Source of the DNA: Myxococcales bacterium
GTDB lineage: Bacteria > Myxococcota_A > UBA796 > GCA-2862545
Length of the DNA: 64,000 nt
NCBI GenBank assembly: GCA_019634415.1
Contig: JAHQVJ010000176.1
Coordinates: 1 to 64,000, forward strand
Reading direction: 5' to 3'
The notes under the pieces were generated by a model. That model did no database searches and had not been told where the DNA came from. It saw only the letters and a program-made list of their open reading frames with translations. The position numbers were made by a program, and so were the translations under genes. This document shows, piece after piece, positions 8,903-17,112 of this stretch. Every line of letters begins with the position of its first letter. Positions within the stretch are counted from its first letter, which is position 1.

Positions 8903-9922
8903 CTAGGGCGGGGAAACTACTATGAAATCCGCGTCGCGGGCCACCTGGACCGGATCGGCGTCCGCTTGCTGGCGCAGGTGGCGATCGAGGAAGGCAACCA
9001 CGGTGTGGGCGACGCCGCGCAGCTGCCGGTCCACGTCGCCGCGCCCGATCTGCGATGCACCGAGCACGGGTCGGAGCAGCACGGGCCGAGCCAGCAAGGG
9101 CAGATCCGACAGATCGAGGTGCCCTGCGTCGGGCACGTCCACCACGAGCGCCGATCCGTCAGAGGCGTCCATGAGCGGCTCCATCCGCGTGAAGAGCCGG
9201 GCCATGCCCGGATGTAGACGCGTCTGGCCCGCGGTGATCAGCAACGTCGGCACCGACGGTGGCGCCGGCAGCGGCTCCCCCAGGGGTGGGCCGTCCAGAT
9301 CGATCACAGCAGTGCAGCGCGGATCGCTGCTGCACACCGACAGCACCACCGAGCCACCGAAGCTGTGACCGGCCAGCGCCACCTGCTGCACGTCCACCCC
9401 GAGCACCTCCGGCAGCCGCTCCAGGATCAGCCGCACGTCGGCCTCCACCATGCGGTGGGCCTCCTGGAACGTGTCGGTGCGCACCATCTCCTCGGGCTCC
9501 CGCAGCTGCGCCATCAGCTCCTGCCACCGAGGGGAAGGCGGAGGGGGCGACGCATCCGGGAAGTTGGGCATGAACGCCACGGGTGGATGATCGGCGGCCA
9601 CTGCCACGTAGCCGTCGGAGGCCAGCTGGCGGAGCAGCGTCAGGTAGGCCTCCCGCCGGCCCTGGCTGCCGTGCACGAACACGACCACCGGCCCGAGGGC
9701 GCCCGACGCGGGGTACCACGCCTGTACCGGCAAGCGCCGCGGCTGCGGTGGCTGGGCGAGCTCGTCGATTCGCTGGTCCGTCCAGATCCAGGCGTCGGTG
9801 GCGATGCCGTGCGAGCCCGTGGGGAGGAGCTGGCGATCCGGCAGCGCCCACACCATGAACACCACCGCCGTTCCCAGCAGCACCAGGAACGCGACGAAGA
9901 CGTTGCGGAGCGTGGTGTTCAT
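8903..9922 (-). CDS. Membrane-anchored alpha/beta hydrolase
   Basis: Product of 339 residues with one N-terminal membrane segment or uncleaved signal (about 7-27) and an alpha/beta hydrolase domain similar to the platelet-activating-factor acetylhydrolase/dienelactone hydrolase group. The oxyanion segment VVVFVHGSQG and nucleophile elbow GHSFGG are visible, and VVDVPDAGHLDLSD fits the catalytic His. Substrate unknown; an ester or lipid is likely from the fold. It is third in the sufS-sufU operon and its ATG overlaps the sufU stop (ATGA), an odd partner for Fe-S assembly genes. Its stop lies 13 bases beyond the GTG start of the pseudo-caspase gene. Confidence 0.8.
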   Translation of the reverse strand: MNTTLRNVFVAFLVLLGTAVVFMVWALPDRQLLPTGSHGIATDAWIWTDQRIDELAQPPQPRRLPVQAWYPASGALGPVVVFVHGSQGRREAYLTLLRQLASDGYVAVAADHPPVAFMPNFPDASPPPPSPRWQELMAQLREPEEMVRTDTFQEAHRMVEADVRLILERLPEVLGVDVQQVALAGHSFGGSVVLSVCSSDPRCTAVIDLDGPPLGEPLPAPPSVPTLLITAGQTRLHPGMARLFTRMEPLMDASDGSALVVDVPDAGHLDLSDLPLLARPVLLRPVLGASQIGRGDVDRQLRGVAHTVVAFLDRHLRQQADADPVQVARDADFIVVSPP

Positions 9923-10326
9923 GTCTTCAGCGCCGCCTCGAGCGCTTCCCAGGGCAGCGTGGCACAGCGTCGGCGGGCCACGAAGCGGCGCGCGGCCATC
10001 AGCGGCTCGATCGGTCCCGTCACGTCGGCCGCATCGGGGTCCGTCGCTTGGTCCACCTCGGCACACCAGGCGTGCACCTGCTCGAGGGAGGCGCCCTGCG
10101 CCACGGTGGTCAGGTGCGATGCCGCGGCCACGCAGATGGCACACGCACGCGCCTCGAAGCGCACCTGCTCGACGGCGTCGTCCTGCACGATCAGCGCCAC
10201 GGTGACGCGATCTCCACACAGCGGGTTGTCGACCCGCGCCTGGTGTGTGGCGTCGGCCAGCGGTCCCCGGTTCTGGGGCTGCTTGCTGTGCTGCAGCACC
10301 CAGTCGTCGTAGGGTCCGCCACTCAT
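9919..10326 (-). CDS. sufU: SUF-type Fe-S scaffold / sulfur acceptor (NifU-like)
   Basis: Product of 135 residues of the IscU/NifU N-terminal fold. The three conserved Cys positions are present: NPLCGD, ACAIC and RRRCATLPW. The length and the long insert before the last Cys fit SufU, which accepts sulfur from SufS and feeds SufBCD. The start overlaps the sufS stop (ATGA) and the stop overlaps the hydrolase start (ATGA), so three genes are translationally chained. No sufB, sufC or sufD is in the window. Confidence 0.88.
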   Translation of the reverse strand: MSGGPYDDWVLQHSKQPQNRGPLADATHQARVDNPLCGDRVTVALIVQDDAVEQVRFEARACAICVAAASHLTTVAQGASLEQVHAWCAEVDQATDPDAADVTGPIEPLMAARRFVARRRCATLPWEALEAALKT

Positions 10327-11525
10327 CCGAGGGTCTCGATGGTGTGTCGCACGGCTGCCACGAGCCTGTCCACCTCCTGGCGCGTGTTGTACACCGCGAA
10401 GGAGGCACGGGTGGTGCCCGCGATGTCCAGCGCCTCCATGGCGGGCATGGCGCAGTGGTGCCCGGTGCGAACCGCCACGCCCTCCAGATCCAGCAGCGTG
10501 CCGACGTCGTGAGGGTGCACCCCCTCCACCAGGAAGGAGACCACGGGAACGCCGGTGCCGTCGCCGAACAGCCGCACCCGGCCGAGCTCTGCCAGCCCCT
10601 CGCGAGCCGCCTGCGCCAGGGACCGCTCGTGGGCCGCCACCGCCTCGAAGCCGATTCCGTACAGGAAGTCGAAGGCGGCTGCGAGCCCCATGGCGCCCAC
10701 GGCGTTCGGCGTGCCTGCCTCGAAGCGATGGGGCGGCTCGCGGTAGGTGGTGCCCGCTTCCGTCACCGTGAGCACCATCTCCCCGCCCGCCTGCCAGGGA
10801 GGCAGCGACTCCAGGAGCTCAGCGCGCGCCCACAGCACCCCGATCCCCTGCGGCCCATAGACCTTGTGGCCCGACAGCACGTAGGCATCGGCCCCCAGCC
10901 GGCCGACGTCGATGGGCAGGTGCGGTGCTGCCTGGGCACCGTCCACCACCAGGCGCGCCCCGTGCGCATGGGCGAGCTCGGCGATGGCCGCCACGTCGAG
11001 CACGGTGCCGAAGGCATTGGAGGCGTGGGGCACGCACACCACCTGTGTGCCCTCGTCGATGACGGCTGCCAGGTCGTCGGGCGCCACCCGCCCCAGCGCA
11101 TCGATGGGCGCCACCCGCAGCTGCGCCCCCGCCTCGGCACATGCCCGCTGCCAGGGCACGAAGCTCGCGTGGTGATCGAGCTGGGTGATCACCACGTTGT
11201 CGCCTGCGCCGAGGCGTGCTCCGAGCGTGCCCGCCAGCAGGTTCAGCCCCTCGGTGGCCCCACGCACGAACACCACCTCCTCGCCAGACGCAGCCCCCAC
11301 GAAGGCTGCAGCGCGCGCACGCGCCGCCTCGTAGCGCCGGGTGGAGCGCACCGACGGTGCGTGCACCCCACGGTGCACGTTCGCGAAGGCGTGGGTGTGG
11401 CCCTCCGTCAGCGCCTGGAGCACCACGGTCGGTTTCAGCGTGGTGGCAGCATTGTCGAGCCATGCCAGAGGATGCCCGTGCACCTCCGTCTGCAACCCGA
11501 CGAACTGGCTCCGGACGGCGTCGAT
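10323..11525 (-). CDS. sufS: Cysteine desulfurase SufS (apparent ATC start)
   Basis: PLP enzyme that removes sulfur from cysteine for Fe-S cluster assembly. The N-terminal LDNAATT motif, the PLP lysine in SGHKVYGPQG and the persulfide Cys in RTGHHCAMP are all present. Starting at I48 of the longest frame (ATC 11525-11523) gives 400 residues, the usual SufS size, with the normal ~20 residues before LDNAATT. GGAGGGG precedes this ATC at ideal spacing. Canonical starts lie only further up (ATG 11624, ATG 11657, GTG 11666), would overlap the carboxylesterase gene and would add 33 or more residues with codon use unlike a gene (AGG, GTT, TCA). The ATC start is inference; function is firm. Confidence 0.9.
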   Translation of the reverse strand: MDAVRSQFVGLQTEVHGHPLAWLDNAATTLKPTVVLQALTEGHTHAFANVHRGVHAPSVRSTRRYEAARARAAAFVGAASGEEVVFVRGATEGLNLLAGTLGARLGAGDNVVITQLDHHASFVPWQRACAEAGAQLRVAPIDALGRVAPDDLAAVIDEGTQVVCVPHASNAFGTVLDVAAIAELAHAHGARLVVDGAQAAPHLPIDVGRLGADAYVLSGHKVYGPQGIGVLWARAELLESLPPWQAGGEMVLTVTEAGTTYREPPHRFEAGTPNAVGAMGLAAAFDFLYGIGFEAVAAHERSLAQAAREGLAELGRVRLFGDGTGVPVVSFLVEGVHPHDVGTLLDLEGVAVRTGHHCAMPAMEALDIAGTTRASFAVYNTRQEVDRLVAAVRHTIETLG

Positions 11526-11528
11526 GGT

Positions 11529-11535
11529 CCCCTCC
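11529..11535 (-). promoter_or_regulatory. Shine-Dalgarno before ATC start of sufS
   Basis: GGAGGGG on the minus strand ends in the bases just before ACC-ATC; the GGAGG core is five bases from the ATC at 11525-11523. No ATG, GTG or TTG sits at a usable distance in frame. Confidence 0.55.
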
Positions 11536-11607
11536 GACCGACCGCCGTAACCTCGCCGACCGCCGACCGCTGACCCCGACCTCTGAACGCAGAACTCCTG
11601 ACCGCCC

Positions 11608-13224
11608 CTACGGAACCAGCGCATCCCAGAAGTCACACGTCTCGGCGCGCACCCCATCGACCACACTGCCCGGATCCTCGAAGCGCCACAGCCAGTCCGC
11701 CTTGCTCTCCGTGGACGTCCAGGCCTTCAGGGGGGGCTCGCCGTTCGCGAAGGAGAGCCAGGCCGCCTGCATCGCATCGATCACCGCCTGGTCCGACGCT
11801 CCCAGCACCACGTCCTGCCGATCGGACATCGTGCCGAACACGAACCACAGCTCGAGCCCGTGGTACGCCCCGAAGATCTGACCGGGCAGGCCGCTGTTCT
11901 CGAGGATGTGGTCGTACAGGTAGCGATACACCGGCGCCTTCTGGTTGGCCGCCGCCGAGCGCGCCAGCCGCCGGGAGGGGCAGATGAACCGCAGGTCGCT
12001 GGTGAGGGCCACCATCGCCGCCCGCGGGCTCGGATAGTCCTCGAGGGGATAGGCCGCTCGGATGGCGTCGATCAGCGTGTCGGGGGCGAAGGGGTACTGC
12101 GCTCGCAGGGCGGTGTCGAAGGCCTCGGCGTCGGGGATGGAGGGCACCTCGAGGCCCGTCTCGTCGGCGTTCGCCCCCACGATCAGCGGCACCTGGTGAT
12201 GCTCCCCTCGTGCGATCACGTCCCAGGGAAGGTCGGGCACGGCCCAGCCATCGATGACGCCATCGAACATCCCCCGCGTGAGCACGCTCGCGCCTCCGGG
12301 TGCTGTGGCCACAAGCTCGGTGGCGGGCATCTCCCGCAGGCAGGCCAGCGGATCAGCGCCGTCGCAGGACAGCTCGCTGACCAAGGACACACCAACCTCC
12401 TCGGCGTCTGCCAGCGGTGTCGCCGGGCACCCACCGCTCTGCAGGATCGCCCCCGACACCAAGCCCTCGGCCAGCGGAGAGGTGATCACCCGGCAGGTGC
12501 TCACCGCCCCAGCGCTCTCCCCGAACACCACGACCTTCGACGGATCTCCGCCGAAGGCCGGCGCGTTGTCCGCCACCCAGCGCAGCGCCTCGATCTGATC
12601 GAGGAAGCCGTAGTTGCCCACGCCCTTCCCCCCCGACTCCGCCGTGAGATCGGGATGGGCGAGGAATCCCAGGATGCCCAGGCGGTACTGCACCGTCACC
12701 ACCACCGCTCCTGCGCGGGCCAGGTGCGCGCCGTCGTAGATCTTCGCCCCCGCCAGCTCCACCGACGCGCTCCCCTGCTGGTGGCCGCCGCCGTGGAGGA
12801 AGACGAGCACTGGGAGATCCGCAGCACCCTGTGGCGCCCACACGTTCAGGGTCAGGCAGTCCTCCTCACCCACATAGGTGCCGCCGGCGTCGAGCTGTGG
12901 GCACGAGGCGGTCCAGGTATCGGCCACCAGGGCCTCGTCGGCGCAGCTCGCCGGCACGGGCGGCCTGAAGCGGAGATCGGCGACGGGAGGCTCGGCGAAC
13001 GGGATGCCCAGCCACCGATGCACCCCGCCCTCGTCAGTGCCGAGCACGGCCCCCACGGTGGTGTGCGCCACCCCCGGGCCAGGCGGTGTCTCCTCGCCAC
13101 ACTCCGGTGTCGGCGCCTGGGTGTCGGCGGTGGAGACGGGCACCGCGGTGTCCGCGGTCGTCGTCGTCGTCTGCCCCGTGGAGCCCGGCCCCGTGCAAGC
13201 CAACCCCAGCCACGTCCACACCAT
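11608..13224 (-). CDS. Carboxylesterase type B lipoprotein
   Basis: Product of 538 residues of the COesterase (PF00135) family. ATG 13224 follows GGAGG by six bases and gives a short lipoprotein signal with lipobox LGLAC. A Thr-rich linker (TTTTTADTAVPVSTADT) leads to the catalytic domain: EDCLTLNVWAP, oxyanion hole FLHGGGHQQG, nucleophile GESAGA and the late YHGLE segment for the catalytic His. It should hydrolyse small esters at the cell surface or in the periplasm; the natural substrate cannot be told. It stands 82 bases upstream of the sufS ATC start, same strand, and diverges from the hypothetical gene at 13340. Confidence 0.88.
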   Translation of the reverse strand: MVWTWLGLACTGPGSTGQTTTTTADTAVPVSTADTQAPTPECGEETPPGPGVAHTTVGAVLGTDEGGVHRWLGIPFAEPPVADLRFRPPVPASCADEALVADTWTASCPQLDAGGTYVGEEDCLTLNVWAPQGAADLPVLVFLHGGGHQQGSASVELAGAKIYDGAHLARAGAVVVTVQYRLGILGFLAHPDLTAESGGKGVGNYGFLDQIEALRWVADNAPAFGGDPSKVVVFGESAGAVSTCRVITSPLAEGLVSGAILQSGGCPATPLADAEEVGVSLVSELSCDGADPLACLREMPATELVATAPGGASVLTRGMFDGVIDGWAVPDLPWDVIARGEHHQVPLIVGANADETGLEVPSIPDAEAFDTALRAQYPFAPDTLIDAIRAAYPLEDYPSPRAAMVALTSDLRFICPSRRLARSAAANQKAPVYRYLYDHILENSGLPGQIFGAYHGLELWFVFGTMSDRQDVVLGASDQAVIDAMQAAWLSFANGEPPLKAWTSTESKADWLWRFEDPGSVVDGVRAETCDFWDALVP

Positions 13225-13339
13225 GTCCGACCTCCGTTCGCCCTCCAAACGGCCGGTGCCATCCGATATTGAAGACCGCCCTACATTGCGCTGCCCAGCG
13301 GTCCGATGATGCGCCTGATCTCATGCTGGAGGGGGACGT

Positions 13340-13828
13340 ATGGGCCTGGGAGCACCACGGGAGAATCAGCAACCGGACAAGCCGCTCAAGCCGCTGACGC
13401 CGGAGACGTCGCGCCGCCTCGGAGAGGCGCTGCAGCACTTCGACCAGCTCCATCCCGACTTCAAGCAGGGCCGAGACGACGAGCGGGACGCACAGCGGGC
13501 CAAGATCTGGAACCGCACGTGCAAGGAGATGGACGGCCACCTGCGCCAGGTGGCCAAGGTGCTGATCAACAGCCACCAGCTCAACCTCGACATGGGCAGC
13601 GACGGAGGCGGGCGCGGCACCAAGCCCTGGATCGAGGAGACCAGCAGTCGCTTCGACCGACTGTACTTCCGCCTGGAGGGCGACACCGTCATCGCGAGCT
13701 TCGGGCAAGATCAGGAGGTCGGCCGAGGCACCATCGACGGCATCACCTACGACTGGATCGAGCAGGCCGTGGTGGAGTGGGTGATCCGCTCGGTGCAGTC
13801 CGCCACCGTTGGCGTGCTCACGGGGTAG
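13340..13828 (+). CDS. Hypothetical cytosolic protein
   Basis: Product of 162 residues, not recognised. ATG 13340 follows GGAGGGGG at ideal distance. There is no signal peptide or membrane segment; the N-terminal third is Pro/charged-rich, then comes a helical, highly charged region (QHFDQLHPDFKQGRDDERD) and a compact C-terminal part with alternating hydrophobics (YFRLEGDTVIASFG). Codon use is like the neighbours, so the gene is real. Its last 11 bases overlap the end of the convergent dehydratase gene. Confidence 0.75.
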   Translation: MGLGAPRENQQPDKPLKPLTPETSRRLGEALQHFDQLHPDFKQGRDDERDAQRAKIWNRTCKEMDGHLRQVAKVLINSHQLNLDMGSDGGGRGTKPWIEETSSRFDRLYFRLEGDTVIASFGQDQEVGRGTIDGITYDWIEQAVVEWVIRSVQSATVGVLTG

Positions 13829-14795
13829 GTTCGGATCCGCCGAGCAGCGAGGCGAACCGGTCGAGATCCACGTTGCCGCCGCTGATCACCACCCCGACTC
13901 GCTTGCCCCGTGCCGCCACGGTCCCCTCGAGGACGGCGGCCGCCGCCAGGCAGCCCGTGGGCTCCACCACCATCTTCATGCGCCCGGCGAAGAAGCGCAT
14001 GGTCCGCACCAGCGCCTCGTCGGACACGGTCACCACCTCGTCCACGCGTCGTCGCATCACCGCGAAGGTGCGCTCGCTGGGCGCCTTTGTCTGAGCCCCA
14101 TCCGCGATGGTGCGCGGCACGTCAATGTGCACGATGCGGCCCTGCTGCAGGGAGCGCTGCACGTCGTTGCCGGCCTCGGGCTCCACCCCGATCACCCGGC
14201 ACGCCGGCTGTAGGTGCCGCGCCACGGTCGCGCAGCCCGACAGCAGCCCCCCGCCGCCGAGGCACACCACCAGTACGTCCAGCCCGCCGACCTCACGCAA
14301 CAGCTCGAGCGCCGTGGTGCCCTGCCCAGCCATGATGTGCGGATGGTCGAAGGGAGGAATCAGCGTCATGCCGCGCTCTTCCGCCAGCTGCGCCCCGATC
14401 TCCTCGCGCGACTGGGAGTAGCGATCGTAGATCACCACCTCGGCGCCGTAGCCCCGGGTGGCGGCCAGCTTCGAGGCGGGTGCGTCCTGTGGCATCACGA
14501 TGGTGGCCGGGATCTGCAGCAGCCGGGCCGCGAGCGCGATGGCCTGAGCGTGGTTGCCCGAGGAGTAGGCGATCACCCCCCGCTGGCGCTGGGCGTCGTC
14601 GAATTGGCGCAGCGCGTTGCATGCGCCACGGAACTTGAAGGCGCCGGTGCGCTGCAGGTTCTCAGCCTTGAACAGCATCGTGGCGCCGGAGCGCTCGTCG
14701 GCCGTGCGGCTGGTGAGCACGGGGGTCTGGTGCACCAGATCGGCGATGCGCTCGTGCGCTGCCACCACGTCGTCGAAACCGATGGGCAGGGTCAT
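13818..14795 (-). CDS. PLP-dependent serine/threonine dehydratase family enzyme
   Basis: Product of 325 residues of the fold-type II PLP family (threonine ammonia-lyase, serine racemase, threo-3-hydroxyaspartate ammonia-lyase). The PLP lysine is Lys54 in TGAFKFRGA, the substrate loop is SSGNHAQ, and the phosphate-binding Gly loop is CLGGGGLLSG. There is no C-terminal ACT regulatory domain, so the length suits the catabolic or racemase-like members rather than biosynthetic IlvA. Exact substrate is undecided. The stop overlaps that of the convergent hypothetical gene by 11 bases. Confidence 0.88.
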   Translation of the reverse strand: MTLPIGFDDVVAAHERIADLVHQTPVLTSRTADERSGATMLFKAENLQRTGAFKFRGACNALRQFDDAQRQRGVIAYSSGNHAQAIALAARLLQIPATIVMPQDAPASKLAATRGYGAEVVIYDRYSQSREEIGAQLAEERGMTLIPPFDHPHIMAGQGTTALELLREVGGLDVLVVCLGGGGLLSGCATVARHLQPACRVIGVEPEAGNDVQRSLQQGRIVHIDVPRTIADGAQTKAPSERTFAVMRRRVDEVVTVSDEALVRTMRFFAGRMKMVVEPTGCLAAAAVLEGTVAARGKRVGVVISGGNVDLDRFASLLGGSEPTP

Positions 14796-14824
14796 GGGGT
14801 GGGTCGTAGCGCGGAGGATCCGGA

Positions 14825-16063
14825 TCAGTCCACGGGGTAGTCCGTCCAGCCCACCGTCCAGTCGTCGTCGGCAGACATGCAGCCCTGGGCATTGGTGGCC
14901 TGCAGGAAGTCGTCGGCCGCCACCCCTCCTCCCACCAGCGACGACGAGAAGTCGGGTGCGGTCTCCGAGCTCGATCGGTCAGCCAGATCCGCCAGGTCTG
15001 CCACGCGGTTGCCCGTCTGCTCCTCGATCACCCAAGCCGCCAGATCCACCTCCGGATCGTCCGACACGAACGGGTCGGCACAGTCGAAGCGGCTGTTGCG
15101 AACGTCGAGATCCGACAGCCACACCGTGGTGTCGGCCACCAGGCACAGCTGGTGATTGGTCACCAGGGAGTTGCTGAAGAAGAGGCCCGTACGCGAGCCG
15201 AGCCAGAGCGCCGACGAAGGCCCACGGCCCACGGCCGTGACGTTGGCGAGGCGGGGGTGCGACTGCGGCTCTGCGATGGAGTCGTCGCTGGTGCCGCCGA
15301 CCACACCGCTCGAGTTGCTCTGCAGACACATCCACTGGCCACGCCCACGCCAGCCGTCCCACCACAGCAGCGAGGCTGTGAATGTACCCGTCACCACCAG
15401 GTGCCCCAGATCCACCGTGCCTCCCGAGACGGCCGCGCCGATGCCATGACTGCGGTGCAGCTGCACGTGATCAACCACGGTGCCGGCCCCCACGCCCCCG
15501 AGGGACAGGGCTCCCAGGGTCGGGTGCTCGCCGAGCCCGGCGAACTCGATCCGGACGTAGCGGAGGACGCCGCTGTCGTCGTCCAGGATGGTCCCTCCAT
15601 AGCTCCCCAGGCGTGACGCCCACGTGGGCCCGAACCCGTTCACGGGCGCCCGCCCGAGCACCGTGATCCCGCCCCAGTCGCCCGGCCCGCGCGAGCCCTC
15701 GGGCTGGTCCGAGGTGAAGACGATGGGCCGGTCCGGGAGTCCCTCGGCCTCGATCCGGGAGCCAGGTGGCACGAGCAGCGAGCTGTCTGGCTGCCCCAGA
15801 ATGCGCGTGCCCGCCTCGATGAAGAGGGTTGCGGGATCCTCCGACGAGCCCACCGTCACGGTGCCCTCCAGCACGTACACGCAGCCCGCGCTGAGGCTGG
15901 TGTCGCTCGACAGCTCCCCCGACAGCACCACCTGCACACCGCCTCTACAGGCACTGCCCACCGTGGTCACCACAGTGACGGGTGAAGGCACCTCGGTCTG
16001 AGGCAAGGGGGGATCGGCACACCCCGCCGAACACAGCGCCACCGCCACCGCCCGCCAGCCCAT
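14825..16063 (-). CDS. Beta-helix-type surface lipoprotein (paralogue 1)
   Basis: Product of 412 residues. ATG 16063 follows GGAGG by six bases; the signal ends in a lipobox-like ALCSAGC. The central part carries RPIVFTSDQPEG, then RGPGDWGGITVLG and LRYVRIEFAGLG, motifs seen in surface proteins with right-handed beta-helix folds, often annotated only by domain. A paralogue with the same motifs in the same order is at 31845-33245. Pairs of Cys in the C-terminal part suggest disulfides. Role unknown; a structural, adhesive or glycan-binding job on the outer surface is possible. It diverges from xdhC with 47 bases between starts. Confidence 0.8.
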   Translation of the reverse strand: MGWRAVAVALCSAGCADPPLPQTEVPSPVTVVTTVGSACRGGVQVVLSGELSSDTSLSAGCVYVLEGTVTVGSSEDPATLFIEAGTRILGQPDSSLLVPPGSRIEAEGLPDRPIVFTSDQPEGSRGPGDWGGITVLGRAPVNGFGPTWASRLGSYGGTILDDDSGVLRYVRIEFAGLGEHPTLGALSLGGVGAGTVVDHVQLHRSHGIGAAVSGGTVDLGHLVVTGTFTASLLWWDGWRGRGQWMCLQSNSSGVVGGTSDDSIAEPQSHPRLANVTAVGRGPSSALWLGSRTGLFFSNSLVTNHQLCLVADTTVWLSDLDVRNSRFDCADPFVSDDPEVDLAAWVIEEQTGNRVADLADLADRSSSETAPDFSSSLVGGGVAADDFLQATNAQGCMSADDDWTVGWTDYPVD

Positions 16064-16110
16064 CGAGAGCCTCCGCCAGTTCCACCGTCGGCATGATACC
16101 GTCCCACCCC

Positions 16111-17112
16111 ATGAGCGACCCCCAGGACACCGACGAGCTGGCGCAGGCCTGCGCCTGGGTGGATGCCGGCCACGGCGTGGCCCTGGCCACCGTGCTGAAG
16201 ACGTGGGGCAGCTCCCCGCGCCGACCCGGCAGCCACCTCGCCATCCGCGACGACGGCCTGTTCGTGGGCTCGGTCTCGGGAGGCTGCGTCGAGGGCAAGG
16301 TGGTGGAGGCCGCCCTCGGCGTGATCGGAGGCGCCGATCCCACCACCCTCACCTTCGGCGTGAGCGACGAGGAGGCGTGGGGCGTGGGCTTGGCCTGCGG
16401 CGGAACGGTGGTGATCCGCGTGGACGCCCTGAACGCCGACGTCACGCGCGACGTTCAGCGTCGGCGCACAGCAGCACAGCCCGTTGCCTGGGTGCAAGAC
16501 CTGCAGGCGGGCACGTCGGCGACCGTCACTCCCCAGCAGGACCACCCCCTGGCCGACGCCGTGGCCGACGCCTTGCGCTCCGACCGGACCTCGGTGGTCG
16601 AGCACGGCGGAGGCGACTGGATGGTGCGGCCCTACAACCCGCCCCTTCGGCTGCTCGTGGTGGGTGCCGTGCACATCGCACAGGCCCTGGCCACCATGGC
16701 CCAGGTCGCCGGGTGGCACGTCGTGGTCGTCGATCCGCGCACCTCCTTCGCGCGTCCCGAGCGCTTCGCTGGGGTGGAGCTCGTGACGGAGTGGCCCGAC
16801 GACGGGCTGCAGGCGCTCGGCGTCGACACCCGCACCGCCGTGGTCACGCTCACCCACGACCCCAAGCTCGACGACCCCGCCCTCGAGGTGGCGCTGCCCA
16901 GCGAGGCCTTCTACGTGGGCGCCCTCGGCAGCCGCAAGACCCAGGCTTCCCGACGGGAGCGGCTGCTGGCGGCAGGCGTGCAGACCGCAGCTCTGGACCG
17001 CCTGCACGCACCCGTGGGCCTGCCCCTGGGTGCGCGCAGCCCCGCCGAGATCGCCCTGTCGATCCTGGCGCAGATCACCGAGGTCCTCAGGCGCCCGCCC
17101 GAGGCGTCGTGA
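16111..17112 (+). CDS. XdhC/CoxI family molybdoenzyme maturation protein
   Basis: Product of 333 residues. The N-terminal XdhC_CoxI domain has TVLKTWGSSPRRPGSHL and SVSGGCVEG; the C-terminal Rossmann domain has LLVVGAVHIAQALA and VGALGSRKT. XdhC proteins bind molybdenum cofactor and insert the sulfurated form into xanthine dehydrogenase-type enzymes. ATG 16111 is the most likely start; ATG 16093 is an in-frame alternative. The stop overlaps the next gene as GTGA. No xanthine dehydrogenase or CO dehydrogenase subunit gene is in the window, so its client lies elsewhere. Confidence 0.9.
   Translation: MSDPQDTDELAQACAWVDAGHGVALATVLKTWGSSPRRPGSHLAIRDDGLFVGSVSGGCVEGKVVEAALGVIGGADPTTLTFGVSDEEAWGVGLACGGTVVIRVDALNADVTRDVQRRRTAAQPVAWVQDLQAGTSATVTPQQDHPLADAVADALRSDRTSVVEHGGGDWMVRPYNPPLRLLVVGAVHIAQALATMAQVAGWHVVVVDPRTSFARPERFAGVELVTEWPDDGLQALGVDTRTAVVTLTHDPKLDDPALEVALPSEAFYVGALGSRKTQASRRERLLAAGVQTAALDRLHAPVGLPLGARSPAEIALSILAQITEVLRRPPEAS

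Noticed and set aside
10323..11666. Frameshift near the sufS start considered instead of an ATC start
   Set aside because: No neighbouring frame offers a better N-terminus, and three other genes show the same SD plus non-standard codon arrangement.
16203..17108. N-terminal extension of the molybdopterin-binding fusion
   Set aside because: This part overlaps xdhC in another frame and is Arg/Gly-rich; the GTGA start at 17109 fits the domain boundary.
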